Assembly: GCA_036226585.1 (NCBI GenBank)
Contig: CP108997.1
Span: 2,790,001 to 2,854,000 of the forward strand
DNA length: 64,000 bases
Direction: 5' to 3'
Origin: Streptomyces sp. NBC_00708
Lineage (GTDB): Bacteria; Actinomycetota; Actinomycetes; Streptomycetales; Streptomycetaceae
Position numbers and translations under genes: made by a program. The notes beneath the pieces are model-generated. The model was not told where the DNA came from, made no database searches, and worked only from the letters and a program-made list of their open reading frames with translations. Shown here in pieces: positions 1 through 8,372 of the stretch (positions are counted from its first letter, which is position 1; every line of letters begins with the position of its first letter).

Positions 1-808
1 CGGGCGGACCGGGCACGGGCGGGGCCGGCTCGGCCGGGCGGCCTCCCAGGCTCGGCGCGATCGCGGTCTTCGGCAGCGCGCTGCCGCCCGACATCAGCGC
101 CGTCGGCGCGTCCGCCGGCACCACCGGGGGCAGTTCCTCCTCGTCGTCGGCGCCCGACAACGGCGGCGCGAACACCGTCGCCGGCAGCGCCACCTCCGCG
201 TCGTCCGAGCCCGCGTTCGTATCGGTCCCCGCCCACGGCGTGGCCCCGACGGGCGGCTGGAGCGAGGACGCCGGAACGCCCTCCGACGCGGTCGGCTCGT
301 ACGCCACCGAACCGCCCTGCGACGGCGTCGGGGAGGACGGGATCGGGGCCGGCGGCGGGAAGGAGGCCGGGGCCGACGGGGCTGCCGGAGCGGGTGGCGG
401 GGTGTCCCGGTCCGCACGCCGGTCCGGGATGCCCAGCTTGTCCGCCGCTTCCTGGAGCCATTCCGGCGGGCTCAACAGGAACGACGTCTGATTCAGGTCC
501 ACCCGCTCGGGCGGCGCCGGGGCCGCCGGCTCCACGTCCTGCGAGCCGTACTCCTCCTCGTACCGCCGTATCACCTCACCGACCGGCAGTCCGGGCCACA
601 GCGTCGCCTCGCCGCTGTCGCGCGCGATCACCATCCGCTGACGGCCGCCGTCGGACACCGGACCGTCCGCACGGTCCTCGGCCCACACCACGAATCCGAG
701 TTCGAATTCACGCACCCGGACCTCACGGTGCTGATACGCCGGAACGTCACCGTTCACCCACTCGTCCGCGCGCTCCTGCGCCTGTGCGAAGGTCACCATC
801 GCGCTCAT
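1..808 (-). CDS. Imm35/YrhB-like N-terminal domain protein with long Pro-rich linker (partial, runs off left edge)
   Basis: The first 269 codons are visible. Residues 1-85 look like a small immunity-type (YrhB/Imm35-like) domain: an N-terminal helix (VTFAQAQERADEWVNG), strands containing VVWAEDRA and VIARDSGEATLW, and a closing helix GEVIRRYEEEYG. After that comes a Pro/Ala/Gly-rich linker with one ordered island (SPPEWLQEAADKLGIP). The ATG at 808 overlaps the TGA of the upstream SUKH gene (ATGA) and has GGAGGG just upstream, so the two are translationally coupled. From memory, streptomycete proteins that begin this way continue into a nucleotide-deaminase-like and a SUKH-4 domain; that part is outside the window, so the function of the whole protein is inferred only. 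Confidence 0.6.
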   Translation of the reverse strand, partial: MSAMVTFAQAQERADEWVNGDVPAYQHREVRVREFELGFVVWAEDRADGPVSDGGRQRMVIARDSGEATLWPGLPVGEVIRRYEEEYGSQDVEPAAPAPPERVDLNQTSFLLSPPEWLQEAADKLGIPDRRADRDTPPPAPAAPSAPASFPPPAPIPSSPTPSQGGSVAYEPTASEGVPASSLQPPVGATPWAGTDTNAGSDDAEVALPATVFAPPLSGADDEEELPPVVPADAPTALMSGGSALPKTAIAPSLGGRPAEPAPPVPGPP

Positions 809-1782
809 CCCTCCACCGGGACGGCCTGCGCGAAGCCACCGTCCACCATCAGGTTCGCCACCGTCTCCAGCTCCGGCGGATTGCCCGCCAGACGCTGCAG
901 GAACGCGTCGAAGTCCGCACCGCACGGCAGCAGCAGCCGGTCCACCCGCTCCTGCACCGTCCAGCCGTCACGGTCCCGGGCGTCGTCGTACGCGCAGAAC
1001 CACACCGAGCCCAGGCCCTCGCCCCGCACCTTCACCGCGAGCAGACCGCCCTGGACGAAAGCGACGCCGAGGTAATCCTTCGTCAGGTGATCACGCAGGC
1101 ACTTGTTGACATAGACCAGATCGTTCACGGCGGCCTCCTCGCGCACCGTGAAGAACGGCTGGTCGATCAGGAGACCCAGCTCCGCGTCCAGCGCCGTACC
1201 CGCCGGAGCCGAACCACCGGCCGCCTTCAGGAACGAGCGGTAGGCACCCGGCAGCCGGTACCCCAGATCCTCCTCGACCCCCAGGATCTGCTGCTCGGTC
1301 ACCGCCACGGCCCCCTTCGGAAGCCGGAAGTGCGCGGGCCGCGTCTCCTGCAACGGACGCGTGCCCCGCTTGTCCTGGTCGACCTGCGTCGACGCGAGAC
1401 CTCCGTGGTGACGCAGCAGCGCCTTCACCTCGACCGGGATCAGCTCCATCCGGCGGCCACCCGGCACGTGGTGCCAGGTCCAGCCGTGCGGCGTCGCCAC
1501 CGGCGGGATCGTGTCCCACAGCTCGTGCCCGGCCGCGGCCAGCGCCGCGTTCGCCGACACATAGTCCGTGAGCCGCAGCTCGTCCACACCGAAACCCTGC
1601 GGGGGCTCCGCGATCTCCGCCGCGGCACGCGCGTACGGCGAGAAGTCCGGACACCCGTTCTCGTCCATCCGCACCCCTCTGGGATGGCGGGACGCCCGGA
1701 CCGGGTCCGGGAAGTGCACGAGCTGCCCGGCGTAGGCCGCGTTCGGTGGCGCGGCTTGCTGCCCGAGCCGACCTGTCGTCAT
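805..1782 (-). CDS. SUKH (SMI1/KNR4) family protein
   Basis: 325 residues, starting at MTTGRLGQQAAPP with AGGGGG about 10 nt upstream; longer in-frame starts exist but reach into the divergent promoter region. The C-terminal half has the SMI1/KNR4 (SUKH-1) pattern: an acidic opening helix (QQILGVEEDLGYRLPGAYRS), LKAAGG, then a strand with GLLAVKVRGEGLGSVWF. SUKH proteins are known mostly as immunity proteins for nuclease or deaminase toxins (Zhang, Iyer and Aravind). The N-terminal ~130 residues (FPDPVRASRHPRGVRMDENG) are a streptomycete-specific extension that I cannot assign. Its 3' end is coupled to the Imm35-like gene, and it is divergent from a deaminase gene, so a role in a deaminase-linked system is plausible but unproven. 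Confidence 0.75.
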   Translation of the reverse strand: MTTGRLGQQAAPPNAAYAGQLVHFPDPVRASRHPRGVRMDENGCPDFSPYARAAAEIAEPPQGFGVDELRLTDYVSANAALAAAGHELWDTIPPVATPHGWTWHHVPGGRRMELIPVEVKALLRHHGGLASTQVDQDKRGTRPLQETRPAHFRLPKGAVAVTEQQILGVEEDLGYRLPGAYRSFLKAAGGSAPAGTALDAELGLLIDQPFFTVREEAAVNDLVYVNKCLRDHLTKDYLGVAFVQGGLLAVKVRGEGLGSVWFCAYDDARDRDGWTVQERVDRLLLPCGADFDAFLQRLAGNPPELETVANLMVDGGFAQAVPVEG

Positions 1783-2093
1783 GGCGGTTGCCCCCTGCTG
1801 CGTCTGGCTGATGAGGACCGACCCGCCCGAGGGAATCCGGCGGTCCGGGCAACAGCCTAAGCGGTGACACCCGTACGGGAACCGGCCCCGCCACCCCCGG
1901 GCCCCATCCGTCACCAACCGTCACAACCGTGTGACGGACGAGCGACGGGACGGCCACCGAACCGCGACACGCAGACACGTTTCACCGACCCAGCTTTCAC
2001 AGGACCCGACACATTTGGCAGGCTGTCACCCGCATACACGGGGGCGTGCACACAAAGCAGCGGCCGCTGCGGGCACGGGAGGGACACAGCACC
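1783..2093. promoter_or_regulatory. Divergent intergenic region of the SUKH/deaminase cluster
   Basis: 311 bp between the leftward SUKH gene and the rightward deaminase gene. It must hold both promoters. It contains repeated CCGTCAC/GTCACAACCGTGTGAC-like elements around 1906-1933, forming an imperfect inverted repeat. No convincing sigma-70 hexamers and no coding sequence were seen. A GGGAGGG ribosome-binding site lies 13 nt before the deaminase ATG. Confidence 0.4.
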
Positions 2094-2627
2094 ATGCACA
2101 CCGCACACACTGCACAGACCGTCACGACCGGGGACCCACGACTCAGCTGGAGCAGCACCGAGAAGGGCCCCGCGCCCCGGCTCGGCCAGCGGCGCGACGG
2201 CATCCTGCCCGCCGTCGCGGCGGCCCTGTCCGTACGCGGCGAAACACTCACCTGCACCGCCGGCAAGGGCGACCAGCCGCCCGTCCTGCACCACCTCGTC
2301 CAGGACTTCCTCGACACCCTCCCCAGCGCGCAGCGCGAACGGTTCACCGGCCGCTGCCCCGAGGCCATACTGCTCTCCCGGCACCTCACCGCCGCCGAGG
2401 CCGGCCGCTCCAAGCGCGCCCAGCGCAAGCCCCTCACCAACGGCGAGGCCCGCCGCGCCCTCAAGCACGCCCGGCTCACCGCCCGCCGCATCCGCGAGGA
2501 CGGCGACCCCCTGCACGGCAGCTACGCCGCACCCTGCCGCTCCTGCGCCGTCATGCTCGCCCACTTCGGCGTCCGCCCCGTCGACCTCACGGCGAATGGC
2601 GCGGCCACCACCGCAGAGAAGAGCTGA
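2094..2627 (+). CDS. YwqJ-like putative deaminase
   Basis: 177 residues. It carries the zinc-binding signature of the deaminase superfamily: C88-P-E90 in GRCPEAILLSRHL, and P147-C148-R-S-C151 in SYAAPCRSCAVML, with the spacing and the following helix expected of the YwqJ-like group. No secretion signal is visible, so it would act inside the cell or be delivered by another route. Start ATG at 2094 follows GGGAGGG; an upstream in-frame ATG at 2046 lacks a good site. The SUKH-3 gene starts 8 nt after its stop, suggesting an operon. The family is known from toxin-immunity loci; whether this one is a toxin or a domesticated nucleotide/RNA-modifying enzyme cannot be told from the sequence. Confidence 0.75.
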   Translation: MHTAHTAQTVTTGDPRLSWSSTEKGPAPRLGQRRDGILPAVAAALSVRGETLTCTAGKGDQPPVLHHLVQDFLDTLPSAQRERFTGRCPEAILLSRHLTAAEAGRSKRAQRKPLTNGEARRALKHARLTARRIREDGDPLHGSYAAPCRSCAVMLAHFGVRPVDLTANGAATTAEKS

Positions 2628-2635
2628 CCGCGCCC

Positions 2636-3169
2636 ATGCACGACCGCACCGACCTCCCCGCCCAAGCCGGGCCCGCGGGCCGCGACCGCCAGTCCGCCAC
2701 GCGCTTCCCCGTCGCCGTCGACGCCGCCCTGCGCGCCGCCGGCTGGCTGCCCGGCCGCTGGGACATCCGCCAGGCCGAGGAGTGGGCCGACGCCCTGCGC
2801 TCGCACGCCTCGCCCGCCGGCCACCAGCACGCCGTCTTTCCGGCCGCCGTCGAGGCCTGGGCCGAATTCGGCGGCCTCCACATCACCGCCACCGCGCCCG
2901 GCCGCCAGATCGCACCGCCGGCCGTCCGCATCGACCCGCTGAGCGGCCTCCACCTGGCCCGCACCCTCGGCGACCTCGGCCGCGCGCTGGCGACCGAGGT
3001 CGCGCCACTCGGCGAGGAGGGGGAAGGCCAGGCCGTCCTGGCGATCGACGTGGCCGGGCGGGTCTACAGCATCGACCACACCGGGGACTGGTACCTGGGC
3101 CAGGACATCGACGCGGCGCTGGCGACGCTGGTGACGGGGTTGCAGCCGGAGCGGTTGGTTTCGGGCTGA
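2636..3169 (+). CDS. SUKH-3 domain immunity-like protein
   Basis: 177 residues, with the SUKH-3 hallmarks RFPVAVDAALRAAGWLPGRW, then AEEWADAL, FPAAVEAWAEFGGL and a C-terminal DVAGRVYSIDHTGDWYLG strand. SUKH-3 proteins are the usual immunity partner encoded next to YwqJ-like or related deaminases, which matches the gene 8 nt upstream. The ribosome-binding site is weak, so translation probably depends on coupling to the deaminase. The last codons lie in one unit of a 19-bp tandem duplication that contains the stop codon. Confidence 0.8.
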   Translation: MHDRTDLPAQAGPAGRDRQSATRFPVAVDAALRAAGWLPGRWDIRQAEEWADALRSHASPAGHQHAVFPAAVEAWAEFGGLHITATAPGRQIAPPAVRIDPLSGLHLARTLGDLGRALATEVAPLGEEGEGQAVLAIDVAGRVYSIDHTGDWYLGQDIDAALATLVTGLQPERLVSG

Positions 3170-3188
3170 GCGGTTGGTTCCGGGCTGA
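3151..3188. repeat. 19-bp tandem duplication spanning a stop codon
   Basis: GCGGTTGGTTTCGGGCTGA (3151-3169) is followed immediately by the same sequence with one change (3170-3188). The first unit supplies the C-terminal codons and TGA of the SUKH-3 gene, so the second is a noncoding echo of the gene end. Confidence 0.85.
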
Positions 3189-3250
3189 GCCGGGGTCTCA
3201 GGCGCGCCGGTTCACGCCGGGTGCGCGGTCACCACCGCGAGGGTTCCGTC

Positions 3251-3270
3251 CTCAAACGCCGGACGGGCTG
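3251..3270. repeat. Dispersed Streptomyces intergenic element at a gene end
   Basis: CTCAAACGCCGGACGGGCTG is, from memory, a short sequence recurring at gene ends in many Streptomyces genomes. Here, read leftward, it encodes the last residues (SPSGV-stop) of the sensor kinase, so the repeat supplies the stop codon. Only one copy was found in this window. Confidence 0.5.
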
Positions 3271-4577
3271 GGTGTGGTCCCGTCGCCGCCGTCCGGCAGG
3301 ACCGCCGAGACCCTGAAGCCGCCCGCGTCCGTGGGGCCGGAGACGAAGACGCCGCCGAGGCCGAGTACCCGTTCGCGCATGCCGAGCAGGCCGTTGCCGC
3401 CGCTGGGCAGGCCCGCGTCCGCCGTCGCCGCGTCCGACGGGCCGTTCTCCACCTGCATCGCGACCTCGGCGCCCCGGTGCGCCAGCCGCACCCACGTCTT
3501 CGCGCCCGCCGCGTGCTTGTGGACGTTGGTCAGGGCCTCCTGCACCACCCGGTACGCCGTCTGCTCGACCTCGGGCGCGTACGCGCGCGCGGAACCCTCG
3601 ACCGAGAGCTCCACGGTCATGCCCGCGGCCCGCGACTGGCCGACCAGGGCCTCCACCTCGCCCAGCCGCGGCCCGTCCTCGGCCGAGGCCTGCGCCGCCC
3701 GGCCCACCGAGGCCAGCGGCACCTTGTCCACCCGGGTCACCATCGGCTCGCCGGTCCGCAGCACGCCCAGCATCTCGCGCAGTTCCGTCAGCGCCTGGCG
3801 GCCCATGTCCCCCACGAGCGCCGCGTTGCGCACCGCCTTCGCCGGGTCCTTGGGGGCCACCGCCTGGAGGGCTGCCGCGTGGACCACCATCAGGCTCACC
3901 CGGTGGGCGACCACGTCGTGCATCTCGCGGGCGATCCGGGTCCGTTCCTCCGTACGCGCCCACTCGGCCCGCTCCTCGGCCCGGTCCGCGAGCAGCGACA
4001 GCTCCCGCTCCAGCGAGTCCGCCCGCTCCCGCAGGCTCTCCATCAGCCGGCGCCGGGCCCCTATGTAGAGGCCGAAGAGCACCGGCGGCGCGGTCAGCCC
4101 GACGGCCATGAAGAGGGACAGCATGGGCACGTACCAGTCGCCGGGCCCGAAGTCGGCGTTCTCGTCGACGCCCTGCCGCAGCCGTACGTACGTCACGATG
4201 AACGTCCCCACCAGGGACATGCTCATCAGCACCGCGGTGATCCGCCGGGGCACCTCGGAGGCGGCCAGCGTGTACAGGCCGACCAGGCCCATCAGGAAAC
4301 CCATCTCGGCGGGCGTCGTCGCGATCGAGACCAGCACCACGGCGATCGGCCACCGCCGCCGCACCAGCAGCACGGCCCCCGCGATCAGCCCGAACACCAC
4401 CCCGAAGGGCACCGGCAGCCCGGTGTCCCCCGCGAAATCCACCCCTTCCAGCGCGCACTCCAGCGCCGAAACCAGCGCCAGCCCCACATCCAGCGCGACA
4501 CTCCGTCGCCGGTCCCACCACCAGTAGCCACGGGTGGTCGGACCCGCCGCTTCCCGGTCTTCCCCCGTTGCGGTCAT
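3252..4577 (-). CDS. Sensor histidine kinase (HisKA_3/NarL type), orphan
   Basis: 441 residues. The N-terminal ~175 residues hold several hydrophobic segments (about 27-47, 56-75, 78-106, 113-131, 148-172), followed by a coiled coil (RRRLMESLRERADSLERELS) and the HisKA_3 dimerisation/phosphoacceptor motif EMHDVVAHRVS with H220. A HATPase domain follows (VVQEALTNVHKHA and a G-rich GNGLLGMRERV). Kinases of this class normally pair with a NarL/LuxR-type regulator, but no receiver gene is adjacent, so it is an orphan here. The last five residues and the stop are encoded by a dispersed intergenic repeat, so the extreme C-terminus may be variable between strains. Signal and partner are unknown. Confidence 0.9.
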   Translation of the reverse strand: MTATGEDREAAGPTTRGYWWWDRRRSVALDVGLALVSALECALEGVDFAGDTGLPVPFGVVFGLIAGAVLLVRRRWPIAVVLVSIATTPAEMGFLMGLVGLYTLAASEVPRRITAVLMSMSLVGTFIVTYVRLRQGVDENADFGPGDWYVPMLSLFMAVGLTAPPVLFGLYIGARRRLMESLRERADSLERELSLLADRAEERAEWARTEERTRIAREMHDVVAHRVSLMVVHAAALQAVAPKDPAKAVRNAALVGDMGRQALTELREMLGVLRTGEPMVTRVDKVPLASVGRAAQASAEDGPRLGEVEALVGQSRAAGMTVELSVEGSARAYAPEVEQTAYRVVQEALTNVHKHAAGAKTWVRLAHRGAEVAMQVENGPSDAATADAGLPSGGNGLLGMRERVLGLGGVFVSGPTDAGGFRVSAVLPDGGDGTTPSPSGV

Positions 4578-4746
4578 GGCATCCAGCGTACGGGCGCCCG
4601 CACCTCATTTTCGGGTGACCTGCACAGCACGTCGTACGTTCGACCGAGGGCATCGGCATCCTCGTCGCGTACAAGGGGCTTGGTACGGCATAGTGTTGGG
4701 TGCCGTTCCGGCGATCCGGGTAATTGTCCGTTTCGCACGGAGTTGT

Positions 4747-4818
4747 TCCCCCGTGGTGTAATTGGCAGCACTGTGGCTTTTGGTGCCATCTGTCCGGGTT
4801 CGAGTCCTGGCGGGGGAG
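4747..4818 (+). tRNA. tRNA-Gln (anticodon TTG)
   Basis: A 72-nt cloverleaf: acceptor TCCCCCG/CGGGGGA, D arm around GTGTAATTGGCAGCAC, anticodon stem GTGGC/GCCAT with loop TTTTGGT giving anticodon TTG, and T arm CCGGG-TTCGAGT-CCTGG. Discriminator base is G and the CCA end is not encoded. It lies in the gap between the leftward kinase and glmU and is followed 8 nt later by a strong hairpin. Confidence 0.95.
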
Positions 4819-4825
4819 CTCACTT

Positions 4826-4860
4826 GCGCGGGCCCCGACCAACCCGGTCGGGGCCCGCGC
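4826..4860 (+). terminator. Hairpin terminator after tRNA-Gln
   Basis: A perfect 15-bp stem (GCGCGGGCCCCGACC with its complement) and 5-nt loop AACCC, starting 8 nt past the tRNA. No T-tract, as is common for Streptomyces terminators. Confidence 0.85.
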
Positions 4861-4927
4861 CCATGTCCGGCTTCGCACCCCCCGGTATCCTGCGGATGTC
4901 CACCACCCGAAGCCGAAGGGCCTATTC

Positions 4928-6376
4928 GTGAGCTCCGTACGCCCGGCAGCCGTCGTCGTCCTCGCAGCGGGTGAGGGCACCCGCATGAAGTCGAAGACCC
5001 CCAAGGTTCTGCACGAGATCTCCGGGCGCTCGCTCGTCGGTCATGTCGTCGCCGCCTCCCGCGAGCTGGACCCCCAGCACCTCGTCGTGGTCGTCGGCCA
5101 CGCGCACGAGCAGGTCACCGCACACCTCACCGGCGCGGACGCGCAGGTGCGCACCGCCTACCAGGCCGAGCAGAAGGGCACCGGAAACGCGGTGCGGGTC
5201 GCGCTCGACGAGCTGGGCGGGATCGTCGAGGGCACCGTGATCGTCGTCTGCGGCGACACCCCGCTGCTGTCCGGCGGGACGCTGGCCGCGCTCGCCGCGA
5301 CGCACACCGCCGACGGCAACGCGGTCACCGTGCTCAGCGCCGAGGTCCCCGACTCCACCGGCTACGGGCGGATCGTGCGTGACGCGGCGAGCGGTGCGGT
5401 GACCGAGATCGTGGAGCACAAGGACGCGAGCGACGAGCAGCGGGCGATCCGGGAGATCAACTCCGGGGTGTTCGCGTTCGACGGGAAGCTCCTCGCCGAG
5501 GCGCTCGGCCAGGTGCGGACGGACAACAGCCAGGGCGAGGAGTACCTCACCGACGTGCTGTCGATCCTGCGTGCGGCCGGGCACCGGGTCGGCGCCTCGG
5601 TGGCGGGCGACCACCGCGAGATCCTGGGCATCAACAACCGGGTGCAGCTCGCGGAGGCCCGGCGGCTGCTGAACCAGCGGCTGCTGGAGCGGGCGATGAC
5701 GGCCGGGGTGACCGTGGTCGACCCGGCCTCCACGCTGATCGACGTGACCGTGACGTTCGAGCGGGACGCGATCGTGCACCCGGGGACGCAGCTGCTCGGC
5801 GCCACGCACCTCGGGGAGGACGCCGAGGTCGGCCCGAACTCGCGGCTCACGGACACCGTCGTGCACGCGGGCGCGCGGGTGGACAACACGGTGGCCGAGG
5901 GCGCCGAGGTGGGCCCGGGTGCGCTGGTGGGTCCGTACGCCTATCTGCGGCCGGGGACGAAGCTCGGCCCGAAGGCCAAGGCCGGTACGTACGTGGAGAT
6001 GAAGAACGCGACGATCGGCGAGGGGACGAAGGTCCCGCACCTGTCGTACGTGGGGGACGCGACCATCGGCGACCACACCAACATCGGCGCCGCGAGCGTG
6101 TTCGTGAACTACGACGGCGTCGCCAAGCACCACACGACGATCGGCTCGCACTGCCGTACCGGGTCGGACAATATGTTTGTGGCGCCTGTCACGGTCGGGG
6201 ACGGTGTCTACACCGCCGCCGGCTCGGTCATCACGAAGGACGTACCGTCCGGTTCGCTGGCCGTGGCCCGGGGCCAGCAAAGGAATATCGAGGGTTGGGT
6301 CGCGCGCAAGCGTCCCGGAAGCGCCGCCGCGCAGGCGGCTCAGGCGGCCGCGGAGGAGCCGGCCGGCGAAAGCTGA
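4928..6376 (+). CDS. glmU: Bifunctional UDP-GlcNAc pyrophosphorylase / GlcN-1-P N-acetyltransferase
   Basis: 482 residues, GTG start (VSSVRPAAVVVLAAGEG) just after GAAGGG. The N-terminal uridyltransferase domain shows LAAGEGTRMKSKTPKVLHE and the nucleotide-binding QKGTGNAVR and CGDTPLL segments. The C-terminal half is a left-handed beta-helix with hexapeptide repeats (IGEGTKVPHLSYVGDATIGD) including the acetyltransferase histidine in HLSYVGD. It makes UDP-N-acetylglucosamine for peptidoglycan in the cytoplasm. The C-terminal tail (AAAQAAQAAAEEPAGES) is low complexity, typical of actinobacterial GlmU. It sits upstream of prs, which supplies PRPP; the 120-bp gap may carry a separate prs promoter. 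Confidence 0.97.
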   Translation: MSSVRPAAVVVLAAGEGTRMKSKTPKVLHEISGRSLVGHVVAASRELDPQHLVVVVGHAHEQVTAHLTGADAQVRTAYQAEQKGTGNAVRVALDELGGIVEGTVIVVCGDTPLLSGGTLAALAATHTADGNAVTVLSAEVPDSTGYGRIVRDAASGAVTEIVEHKDASDEQRAIREINSGVFAFDGKLLAEALGQVRTDNSQGEEYLTDVLSILRAAGHRVGASVAGDHREILGINNRVQLAEARRLLNQRLLERAMTAGVTVVDPASTLIDVTVTFERDAIVHPGTQLLGATHLGEDAEVGPNSRLTDTVVHAGARVDNTVAEGAEVGPGALVGPYAYLRPGTKLGPKAKAGTYVEMKNATIGEGTKVPHLSYVGDATIGDHTNIGAASVFVNYDGVAKHHTTIGSHCRTGSDNMFVAPVTVGDGVYTAAGSVITKDVPSGSLAVARGQQRNIEGWVARKRPGSAAAQAAQAAAEEPAGES

Positions 6377-6496
6377 CCGGAAACAGGTACGTCGCGCACC
6401 GCGTACCGTGATAGATGCTCACCCCATTTCGGCTGGCTCGTTGCACATCGGGACATCTGCGTGCGGCGCCAGGAACACGTCTGAGGAGACTGTGCT

Positions 6497-7471
6497 GTGA
6501 CCGGGATCAAGACGACCGGCGAGAAGAAACTGATGCTCTTCTCCGGCCGCGCCCACCCCGAGCTGGCCGAGGAGGTCGCGCACCAGCTGGGTGTCGGCCT
6601 CGTGCCGACGAAGGCCTTCGATTTCGCCAACGGTGAGATCTACGTGCGCTTCCAGGAGTCGGCACGTGGCGCGGACTGCTTCCTGATCCAGAGCCACACG
6701 GCTCCGATCAACAAGTGGATCATGGAGCAGCTGATCATGCTGGACGCGCTGAAGCGCGCGTCGGCCCGTTCGATCACGGTGATCGTGCCGTTCTACGGCT
6801 ACGCCCGCCAGGACAAGAAGCACCGCGGCCGTGAGCCGATCTCGGCCCGTCTGATCGCGGACCTGATGAAGACGGCGGGTGCGGACCGCATCCTCACCGT
6901 CGACCTGCACACGGACCAGATCCAGGGCTTCTTCGACGGCCCGGTCGACCACCTCTTCGCGCTGCCGATCCTGGCGGACTACGTGGGCGCCAAGGTGGAC
7001 CGTTCCAAGCTGACGATCGTCTCGCCGGACGCCGGCCGGGTGCGTGTCGCCGACCGCTGGTGCGACCGCCTCGACGCCCCGCTGGCGATCGTGCACAAGC
7101 GCCGTGACAAGGACGTCGCCAACCAGGTGACCGTCCACGAGGTCGTCGGCAATGTGAAGGGCCGGGTCTGTGTCCTGGTCGACGACATGATCGACACCGG
7201 TGGCACGATCTGCGCCGCCGCGGACGCCCTGTTCGCGCACGGCGCCGAGGACGTCATAGTGACGGCGACGCACGGCGTCCTGTCGGGTCCCGCCGCGGAC
7301 CGTCTGAAGAACTCGAAGGTCAGCGAGTTCGTGTTCACGGACACTCTGCCGACCCCGGGTGAGCTGGAGCTCGACAAGATCAAGGTGCTGTCGATCGCCC
7401 CGACGATCGCCCGCGCCGTGCGCGAGGTCTTCGAGGACGGCTCGGTCACGAGCCTGTTCGAGGAGCAGTAA
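6497..7471 (+). CDS. prs: Ribose-phosphate pyrophosphokinase
   Basis: 324 residues, GTG start with GAGGAG 10 nt upstream. It makes PRPP from ribose-5-phosphate and ATP for nucleotide, His and Trp synthesis. Family marks are clear: an ATP-binding stretch FYGYARQDKKHRGREPIS, the divalent-metal motif VDLHTDQIQGFFDGPVDHL, and the PRPP loop VLVDDMIDTGGTI. Length and lack of extra domains fit class I enzymes. glmU-prs adjacency is widespread in bacteria and couples two nucleotide-sugar precursors. Confidence 0.97.
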   Translation: MTGIKTTGEKKLMLFSGRAHPELAEEVAHQLGVGLVPTKAFDFANGEIYVRFQESARGADCFLIQSHTAPINKWIMEQLIMLDALKRASARSITVIVPFYGYARQDKKHRGREPISARLIADLMKTAGADRILTVDLHTDQIQGFFDGPVDHLFALPILADYVGAKVDRSKLTIVSPDAGRVRVADRWCDRLDAPLAIVHKRRDKDVANQVTVHEVVGNVKGRVCVLVDDMIDTGGTICAAADALFAHGAEDVIVTATHGVLSGPAADRLKNSKVSEFVFTDTLPTPGELELDKIKVLSIAPTIARAVREVFEDGSVTSLFEEQ

Positions 7472-7661
7472 AGGGGCGGCGACCGCGTCGCCGTTGATCC
7501 ACTTTGGGGTGCGGCCTCCCCGCCGGGTAGACTCAGTGAGTTGCTCGGCGAGGGAGGCCGTACTCATGTACGGCGCTCCGTTATCGGCGCGCTCTTCGTA
7601 GCAGGCCTGTAGTGGGCCGGGTGACCATCCGTTGTTTCGTCACCTCACGAGGAGTGCCGCC

Positions 7662-8249
7662 ATGGCCGAGATCAAGCTCGCCGCCCAGGTCCGTACCGAG
7701 TTCGGCAAGGGTGCCGCCCGTCGCGCGCGTCGCGCCAGCCAGGTCCCCGCGGTCGTCTACGGCCACGGCGCCGAGTCCGTCCACATCACGCTTCCGGCCC
7801 ACGAGCTGCAGCTCGCGCTCCGCACCGCCAACGTCCTGATCGGCCTCGAGCTCGACGGCAAGGACGCCCTGGTCATCCCGAAGGCCGTGCAGCGCAACCC
7901 GCTCAAGGGCGACATCGAGCACGTCGACCTGCTGACCGTGAAGCGCGGCGAGAAGGTCAACGTCGAGATCGCGGTGCACGTCGAGGGCGACCTGGCCCCG
8001 GGCGGCAACCTGCTCGAGTACGTGCAGAACACCCTGCTCGTCGAGGCCGAGGCCACCCACATCCCCGAGTCCGTCACGGTCTCCGTGCAGGGTCTGGACG
8101 CCGGTGCGTCGATCCTCGCCAAGGACATCCCGCTGCCCAAGGGCTCCGTGCTCGCCGGTGACGAGGACGCCATCGTGCTCCAGGTCGTCGCCGCGCAGGC
8201 CGAGGAGCCGTCGGCCGAGGCCGCCGAGGGTGAGGGCGAGGAGGGCTGA
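7662..8249 (+). CDS. rplY: Large ribosomal subunit protein bL25 (Ctc form)
   Basis: 195 residues, ATG start with ACGAGGAG upstream. The N-terminal ~95 residues are the 5S rRNA-binding L25 domain (KLAAQVRTEFGKGAARRAR, QVPAVVYGHG), and the rest is the TL5/Ctc C-terminal beta domain, ending in an acidic tail rich in Glu and Ala (AEEPSAEAAEGEGEEG). Such long L25 proteins are also called general stress protein Ctc. A 190-bp gap separates it from prs and probably holds its promoter (TAGACT at 7528 is a candidate -10). A strong hairpin follows the stop. Confidence 0.95.
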   Translation: MAEIKLAAQVRTEFGKGAARRARRASQVPAVVYGHGAESVHITLPAHELQLALRTANVLIGLELDGKDALVIPKAVQRNPLKGDIEHVDLLTVKRGEKVNVEIAVHVEGDLAPGGNLLEYVQNTLLVEAEATHIPESVTVSVQGLDAGASILAKDIPLPKGSVLAGDEDAIVLQVVAAQAEEPSAEAAEGEGEEG

Positions 8250-8272
8250 GTCCCGTCCCGCCTGCTTGACTG

Positions 8273-8315
8273 ACGGGGCGGTGGTCTCCCTTTCCGGGAG
8301 CCGCCGCCCCGTTTT
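8273..8315 (+). terminator. Intrinsic terminator of rplY
   Basis: An ~17-bp GC-rich stem (ACGGGGCGG... with ...CCGCCCCGT), loop TTTCC and a TTTT run, 24 nt after the rplY stop. Confidence 0.85.
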
Positions 8316-8372
8316 CCTGTCCGCTTCCTGTCCACGCCCGCTGTACGTGTACGAACGAGGAGACTGCGCGCG

